Shown: piece by piece, positions 52,401-61,400 of the stretch
Layout: every line of letters starts with the position of its first letter
Numbering within the stretch: the first letter of the stretch is position 1
Assembly: GCA_948146395.1 (NCBI GenBank)
Contig: OX411549.1
Location: 32,448,693 to 32,512,692, forward strand
DNA length: 64,000 nucleotides
Direction of reading: 5' to 3'
Origin: Fragum whitleyi
Lineage: Eukaryota; Mollusca; Bivalvia; Cardiida; Cardiidae
The notes under the pieces: model-generated
Told to the model about the DNA's origin: nothing
What the model saw: the letters and a program-made list of their open reading frames with translations, nothing else
Databases searched by the model: none
Made by a program: the position numbers and the translations under genes

Positions 52401-55400
52401 ATGGGGTCAAATCTTAGAAAAACAGTTTTAGATTGTTAATTCAGGTGAGCGATTTAGGGCTACTATGGCCCTCTTGTTTCGCAAAAAGAATTTATCCACA
52501 TGGCTGCTTTCTACCCAGGTATATAAATGGGCTCCTGTGAGCATTGTATGTCTAAGCACTGTGCCAGCCAAAGGCAGTGTGTGTAAACAACCTACTCACA
52601 CTTTGAGGGATAAAGTGAAGCCAAAAAAAACCAAACTTTAATCTTCAACTTTATTTACAGAGAGTAGAAAGATGCCCCTGGGTTTGGGTACTGTGGAGAG
52701 AAATGTGATCATCAGCTGTTCTGTACTGATTGCTGCCCTTATTGTTGTGGCTCTCATTATCTGCTGGATAGTTAGGAAAAAATCTGCCGAGTTGGTGAGT
52801 CAGTTCTGTATTATGTCCCTCCATGATAAGATTACTGAATTTTATCTTAATGCAAATTAAATGCAAATGAATATTGAAAGATAATTTGACATATTCTCAA
52901 GGTAGTGGACCCATAATAGTTCTGTAACGTTTCAGAATTCAAAAACTTTAACAGTGTTAACCAAGGTTTCCTAATGATTTCATAAGGAAACCTTGGTTAA
53001 CATTGTGAAAGATCATGAGTTCCAAAATATTCTGGTATTACATGTACAACAGGTCCACTACTTCAATAATTTAAGAAAATACAGGACATTTTGATGACGG
53101 TTTAATTAGAAAATATTTATTTTCCAGAGAAATGATTTAGACTTTTTTAGTTATCTTAAATGTTTTGTTTACACATACTTTTGTAAATGTGCTGTTGTGT
53201 ATACTAAGGATTATTGTTTCAGCACAAGGAGTTAGAACAGTATTTGATCCAACCTAAAGGGGATTATAACCCAGACATCCCTATAGATGAACAGACTGCT
53301 TGCTTACCTTACGATGCTAAATGGGAGTTCCCTAAAGAAAGGCTTAGATTAGGTCAGTATTTTAAGTGGCAAGGACAACTTGGTGATTAAAGAAATCATG
53401 CAAGTTAGGGGAATAGCTAGATTTGAATATCAAAGGCCGTTTACAGTTGAAAAGTGTGTTAGTTTGTTTTTTAGATTAGAATGAAAAGAAGGCTATGAAT
53501 GAAATGAATGGGCATATGACAAACCCAAAAAATGATTTTCAAGCCTTTAGGTCTCCCTTAGGTTGTATTTCATCAGTATTTCAGTTCAATTGTTGAAATT
53601 TGTACACCATATTCCACCTAATTCTCTAAAATCTAATTTGCTGGTCTGTGCAATCATGTGTACCAAAAATCATGTTAAATGTGAAAAAGAAAGTTAGCTA
53701 AAGCTTTGTTTGAGCCCGTGACTCAAGAACTGAGATAGGAAGGGAGAGAAAAAACTGATTGTGCTTGTTTTGCTTTGACTTATATGGCTTGTTTAAGGTA
53801 GTGGACTTGTATTAGTTCTGTAACGTTTTAGAAGTCATGAACTTTGACAGTGTTAACCGAGGTTTCCTAATGATTTCATTAGGAAACCTCGGTTAACATG
53901 AAAAACCAAGAGTTCCAAAATATTGCGGAGCTATTACAGGTTCGCTTTATTTATATGTCATAAATGGAATTACTGACTGTTCTTTTGTAGGTATGATATT
54001 GGGTCAGGGAGCATTTGGGCGAGTTGTAAAGGCTGAAGCAATTGGTATAGTGGAACATGTTGATGTCCTTACAGTGGCTGTTAAAATGGTGAAAGGTAGG
54101 ATTTTCATACGCTTTAAAATGTGAAATAAAATACCATGTTAAGAGAAGTACAACTATCTATGCTTAAAATGGTATAAGACAAATTGAAACATAGGTTAAT
54201 AATATTATTATGGATGATTTCATCATTTATATGTATTCTGAGTGGCTGAAAATTTTGTTTTATTTCTAAATGAAAACGATTTTGAGTATGCAGCTATTTT
54301 GTAGGCTTCCGCAAAAGGATTACCATTTTGAAATTTGTTTCATTGTTGTTATTCTTTTACATTTATGAAAACGGCAATAATAAGTAAGAATTTTAATGCA
54401 TTCTGTTAATCTATTACAGATTGTACAAATACAGAACAAATGAAAACACCTCAATATACTTAACTTATTGAATACAGAAATATCCATGCAGTTTTAATGC
54501 ATTCTAAATTGTATTCTGTTAATCTATTGCAGATTGTACTGATCGAGAACAAATGATGACCTTACTGTCAGAACTGAAGATTTTGATACATATAGGACAA
54601 CACCTCAATATACTCAACTTGTTGGGGGCTGTGGCTAAAAATATAGCTAGAGGTATACTCATATCATACAAATAAGGAATTTCAATATGATATAGCACTG
54701 GATATTATTTAATGAGCTAGAAAATAAACAATTCTGTAAAAAAAATAGGTCGCAAAATTTTTCTGTGAAACTACTGAAGTTGAAAGCCTAGAGTGAGATT
54801 GTTTAATCAATACCCTGACATTTATAGAATTTTACACAACTATTAAGACTTTTTTCAGAAAACAAATTTTATAAGATATTTTAGGTTGTCTCTGTTTAGT
54901 TTGTTGTCAAAGACCTTACAATCTCTATCTTGTTTATCTCCAACCAATGGGTTTGATTATCATAAAGCTATGTAGGATGAGCACCTGAAGGCTTTGAAAG
55001 GTTGTTATGGACTTCTACAACAACTTTTCAAAGCCTCCAGCTGCTGGTGAGAGAAATACAATGTACCAGGAATCCATGGTTAGTTGCTCCAGCTGCCTTG
55101 ATATGCCTGAAACATAGCAGTATAAAACTCCATTCAAACAAACAAAAATCTTGATTTTGCGTTCATCTTCCTCTGAGTTAATTTCAGAGAAATAGAAGGT
55201 TATCTAATCTCAGGTCTGGATGTATATTTACTTATTGTTGTTTTTTTACTTTCAGGTGAACTATATGTGATAGTTGAATACTGCCATTTTGGAAATCTTC
55301 GAAATTACATCATCAAACATAAGGACCAGTTTGTAGATACAATGGATGACGGATATCTAGATCCCGTCACACAGAAAATGAAGGAAGCTGCAGCAGAAGC

Positions 55401-58400
55401 AGGAGCATGTGGTGACGGTGAAAAACCGTCGTCGAGTAAACCGTATTATATTAACAAGGCAGCACCTGAAAATACAGCAGATCTTGTTGGACCTCCTCTA
55501 ACCAAGAAAAACATGATATCTTGGTCATTTCAAGTGGCAAGGGGCATGGAGTATCTTGCTTCTAAGAAGGTGAGTAAGCTATAATAGTGCCTGTACATGA
55601 CATTTCCAACAATTTCAAATATGCGCAAGGCAAAGACTCTTTAAATGTCTTTAAGTGTCTGTAAATAGTTAGGCAATCTTCTAATTACACTATGTAACTG
55701 TCTGGGCTACTAAATGTTTACACCTCACACAGAAGTTAAAATGTTTTAAATGCCAAGCACAATCTCAATTATGTTTCAACATCTGTTATCTGTAATAGAA
55801 TATGCCAATGTTAGAATTTTAAAGAGTATAGGTTTTTGGCAATTGTGTATTTTGTTGCAAATGTGTGATGCATACATGCAATAATCTATACATTTATTGT
55901 TATTAAGTTATAACATGTTTCTTTCTTTCAGAATGAAGGCAATGTTTTTACTACTTACAAAATTCTATATTAAGAGGAAGTGAAGAAAAGCAGGCTATTA
56001 AAGACATAATCTAAAACAATTACCAGATTGAGAAAATGGAAAACCTTTTTTTGAGAAGAAGAAATGGAAAACATAAATGAGCCTGTGCATGAGATTTTCA
56101 ACAATTTCATATGTGCGCAAAACAAAGAATCTGGCCAGTCTGTGCATCCGCACAGTCTGACCAGAGTCTTCACTATGCGACTTTTGGATAGATAAGCTCT
56201 TTTTAGCTCACCTGAGCACAACGTGCTCAAGTGAGCTATTGTGATCACCTTTTGTCCGTGCGTCGTGCGTCGTCCGTCGTCCGTCAACAATTTCTTTAAA
56301 CGACATCTCCTCCTAAACTATTGGGCCAATTTTAACCAAACTTGGCAGAAATGTTCCTTAGGTGGTCCCCTTTAAGAATTGCTAAAAGAATTGAAATCGG
56401 TGAAAAACTCTGGTTGCTATGGCAACCAAAGTTAAAATTTAAGAAAATCTTTAAAATTCTTCTTCTTCTGAACCAGCAGCCCTACAGCCTTGAAATTTGG
56501 TATGAATGATCAGCTCATAGACCTTAATAAAAATAGCTAAAATCATATCTGTTTGGCCACCAGGTGCAGAGCATCAGGGGGGAGGGGGTAGTACTTTGGG
56601 TAAATTTTGTAATCTTTTACCTTCTTCTTCTTCTGATCATGAAGGCCTACAGCCTTAAAATTTTGCATGTATCATCACCTCATAGACCTTAATAAAAATA
56701 GCTAGAATTATATGTGTAGGGCCACCAGGTGCGGAGCACCAGGGGGGAGGGGGTAGTACTTAGATGAAAATTTTGTAATCTTTAACCTTTTTCTTCTTCT
56801 AAACCAGGAGACCTACAGATTTGAATATTGGCATGGATGATCAGCATATGGACCTTTATAAAAATACCTAAAATCATGACTGTAGATTCACCAGGTGCAT
56901 AGCACCAGGGGGGAGAGGGTACTACTTTTGTGAAAATTTTGTAATCTTTAATCTTCTTCTTCTTCTGAACCACAAGCCCTACAGACTTGAAAATTGGCAT
57001 GGAGGATCAGCTCATAGACCTTAATGTAAATAGCTAAAATCATGACTGTAAAGCCACCAGGTGCGGAGCACCAGGGGGGAGGGGGGAGTACTTTTGTGAA
57101 AATTTTGTAACTTTAATCTTCATCTTCTAATGAACCAGGAGCCCTACAGACTTCAATATTGGCATGGATGATAAGCATATGGAACTAAAATAAAATAGCT
57201 AAAATCATGAATGTAGGGCCACCAGATGCGGAGCATTAGGGGGCAGGGGGTAGTACTTTGGATCAATTTTGAAATCTTTAACCTTATTCTTCTCCTGGAT
57301 CAGGAACCCTACAGACTTGAAAATTGTCATGGGTGATCAATATATTGACATTAATAATAGCTAAAATCATGACTGGAGGGTCACCAGGTGCTGATTGTCT
57401 TGAGGAGGGGGTAGTACTTTGGATCATTTTTGAAATCTTTAAACTTCTTCTAATGAGCCAGGAGTCCTACAGACTTGAAAATTGGTATGGATGATCAGCA
57501 TATGGACATATATTGAAATAGCTAAAATCATGACTGTAGATTCACCAGGTGCAGAGCATCTTGGGGGAGGGGGGAGTGCTTTGTTGAGAATTTTGAATCC
57601 CTACAGCCTTTATATTTGACATGGAATGATCAACTCATTAAAGAAAACTTTAAAAGTCTCAGACTCAGCCTGTATATCTGGCATAGATTAGCTGATCACA
57701 GACCTTTTATGGAAAAAGCTTAAATAAATAATGTCCAGGGGAGGAGCAGAGGGGGGGGGGGAATGATTATTTCAAATGTTATCTGATTGAATAAGTGAAA
57801 ATCTCTTTTTCTGTGGTTGCATGGACATACCTAGGTAATGAAGCTTTTTTCTTAGGTGAGCGACCCAGGGCCAACGGCCCTCTTGTTAGTATATGTAGAC
57901 AGTTAGACAAGCCTATACTTACAATATGTAACTGCCTGGACTGCCAAATGTTTACACCCGAACCAGATGTCAAATTGTTGGAAATGTCACACAAAGGCTC
58001 AAATGAAATGAAGAAAATACTGCAAATCATCAGTATTTTCATCTTTAAACCTTGATGTGTTTTATCCTTGCATAACAAATTTCATTTTTAGTTTGTTGTT
58101 TTAAACCTAAATCTATGTTAATTTAGATCTGTCGTATATTGTAAATGGGTTTTACTTGCTGTAACAGAAAAAGACAGAAGTATCAAATAATTAAGTAACA
58201 AATGGATGGGTTATAGACAAGAATTTTCAACAATTTCTATTTCAGTATATTCACCGAGATCTTGCCGCTCGTAATGTATTGTTGGCAGAGGATAATGTTG
58301 TAAAGATTTGTGATTTTGGACTGTCTAAGGACTGTTATAAATATGCAAATGAGGAGTACAGGAAAAAGGGAGATGTAAGTGTCTTGTGGTTAAATGGATA

Positions 58401-61400
58401 CCCTTATAAATAGAACTTAAGTAGTAATTAGTATTAGTTGATATACACTGCAACTCTATTATAACAATATGGGTGTGGTAGAAGAAATTAAACAGCAAAA
58501 GAAGTGGATTTATTATGCTATAACGTTGTGTCATTTTCATGGAATTGAAAAAGCCTTGCCGTACACATAGCTAAAATGCATAGTGATTACACAAGTAACA
58601 CCTGTATAATATCAAAATTATTAGATTGGACCATGTTTTAATTTGAAATTTATTGTTGATTATTTATTTTGATTTATTGAAAGAATGTATTTTTTCTTCA
58701 GGGTCCAGTTCCTGTAAAGTGGATGGCCATTGAATCCCTCACACACAGAATTTATACAACCAAAAGTGATGTGTAAGTCAACTGTCTTCATTACTGCAAA
58801 ATAGAGGACAAGGTTTAGGAACATAAGAAATTGGCCCTGTAAAATCAGCATATTTCAAATTTCTAATGGGCACAATTAAACCTACCGTTTTCAATTAACC
58901 TATACCCAATCTTTACAATAAGCCGATAAAAAACCTAATTCTACCTAAATCTAAAAGTGCCTAAATTCCCTAGAACTAGAGGTTTAAAGTTACAAAAATA
59001 TGTAGCCCCTCTCGCAACACCTCCAAATTTTCATTAAGTAATAACTGTGACTTCTGTGGAATATTGTGGTGTCGCAATTTGGGCTTCACGTTTTTTCAGC
59101 TGCATTAATTTCAAACTTTGTTGAAAAATGTACAAATTTACAGTTTTAGGGCTACTGAAAAGGCATTTTTCAAGAAAAAGCAAAGTTCAAACTTTGTTGA
59201 AAAATGTACAAATTTACAGTTTTAGGGCTACTGAAAAGGCATTTTTCAAGAAATAGCAAAGTTATAAAATATTCTTTGTACAATTTGAGAGGAGGGGATA
59301 AGGGTAACCATTAAACCTTAATTTCATTGAGATCATTTCAATCAGAAAAAGTCAATTTTACAGGGCTAAAATCTACAGGTTGTGAACCATGTCCTTTAAC
59401 CCTTCTCATGCTGATCCCAGCATTACACATGTCTGTTATACCCAAAGCTTTAGCAGTCAGTATGTACAAAGATCAGCCTGGACCAACTTGTGGTCAGATT
59501 GTATACAAAACTACCTGCTTCTTTCTTGATTATTTTGGAATAACTTGTGCTAGAATGGTTGACATGTCCCCAAAAATGGCAAGTCTATTGAAACAAACTT
59601 TTATTCGGTAAGGTAAAGGTTCATTGTGCTTGGTTGTTTGTCTGTAATTATTACTGTTAGAGTTTCTAGACTCCTTATTTTGGGTTGATTCTACTAAATT
59701 TCTCTCAAGATTTTTAGCTCCACTGGCCGAAGGCCAGCGAGCTATTGTCATGGCGAGGTGTCCGTCGTGCGTCCGTCCCTCCGTGCGTGCGTAAACTTTT
59801 CTTTAAAAATCTTCTCCTCCTAAACCAATAGGTGGATTTTGACAAAACTTGGCCAGAATGTTCCTTGGGTGACCCTCTTTTAAAGTTGTTCAATAAAATT
59901 TGGATTGCCCCCCAAATATGGGCGTGGCAGGGCGGGGCTTATTTTGACCCTAAAATCTTTGAATGACATCTCCTCTTGAACCATTGTGCCGATTTCAATG
60001 AAACTTTACCAGAATGTTCCTTGGGTGACCCTCTTTTAAAGTTGTTCAAGAAATTTGGATTGACCCCCAAATATGGGCTTGGCAGGGCGGGGCTTATTTT
60101 GACCCTAAAATCTTTGAATGACATCTCCTCCTGAACCATTGTGCCGATTTCAATGAAACTTTACCAGAATGTTGCTTGGTTGACCCTCTTCTAAAGTTGT
60201 TCAAGAAATTTGGATTGACCCCTCAATATTGGCGTTGCAGGGCGGAGCTTATTTTGACCCTGAAATCTTTGAATGACATCTCCTCCTGAACCATTTGGCT
60301 GATTTCAATGAAACTTTACCAGAATGTTCCTTGGGTGACCCTCTTCTAAAGTTGTTCAAGATATTTGGATTGACCCCCAAATATGGGCGTGGTAGGGCGG
60401 GACTTATTTTGACCCCGAAATCTTTGAACCACATCTCCTCCTGAACCATAGGGCTGATTTCAATGAAACTTTACCAGAATGTTCCTTGGGTGACCTTCTT
60501 CTAAAGTTGTTCAAGAAATTTGGATTGACCCCCAAATATGGGCGTGGCAGGGCGGGGCTTATTTTGACCCGGAAATCTTTGAACGACATCTCCTCCTGAA
60601 CCATTGGGCTGATTTTAATGAAACTTTACCAGAATGTTGCTTGGTTGACCCTCTACTGTTGTTCAAGAAATTTGGATTGACCCCCAAATATGGGCGTGGC
60701 AGGGCTTATTTTGACCCCAAAATCTTTGAATGACATCTCCTCCTGAACCATAGGGCTGATTTCAATGAAACTTTACCAGAATGTTCCTTGGTTGACCCTC
60801 TTCAAAAGTTGTTCAAGAAATTTGGATTGACCCCTCAATATTGGCGTTGCAGGGCAGGGCTTATTTTGACCCCGAAATCTTTGAACGACATCTCCTCCTG
60901 AACCATTGGGCTGATTTCAATGAAACTTTACCAGAATGTTCCTTGGGTGACCCTCTTCTAAAGTTGTTCAAGATATTTGGATTGACCCCCAAATATGGGC
61001 GTGGTAGGGCGGGACTTATTTTGACCCCGAAATCTTTGAACCACATCTCCTCCTGAACCATAGGGCTGATTTCAATGAAACTTTACCAGAATGTTCCTTG
61101 GGTGACCTTCTTCTAAAGTTGTTCAAGAAATTTGGATTGACCCCCAAATATGGGCGTGGCAGGGCGGGGCTTATTTTGACCCCGAAACCTTTGAACGACA
61201 TCTCCTCCTGAACCATTGTGCCGATTTCAATGAAACTTTACCAGAATGTTCCTTGGGTGACCTTCTTCTAAAGTTGTTCTAGAAATTTGGATTGACCCCC
61301 AAATATGGGCTTGGCAGGGCGGGGCTTATTTTGACCCTAAAATCTTTGAATGACATCTCCTCCTGAACCATTGTGCGGATTTCAATGAAACTTTACCAGA

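Noticed and set aside
59939..61216. Repeated 66-residue open frames on the minus strand
   Set aside because: They are shadows of the 155-bp satellite in the family B element.
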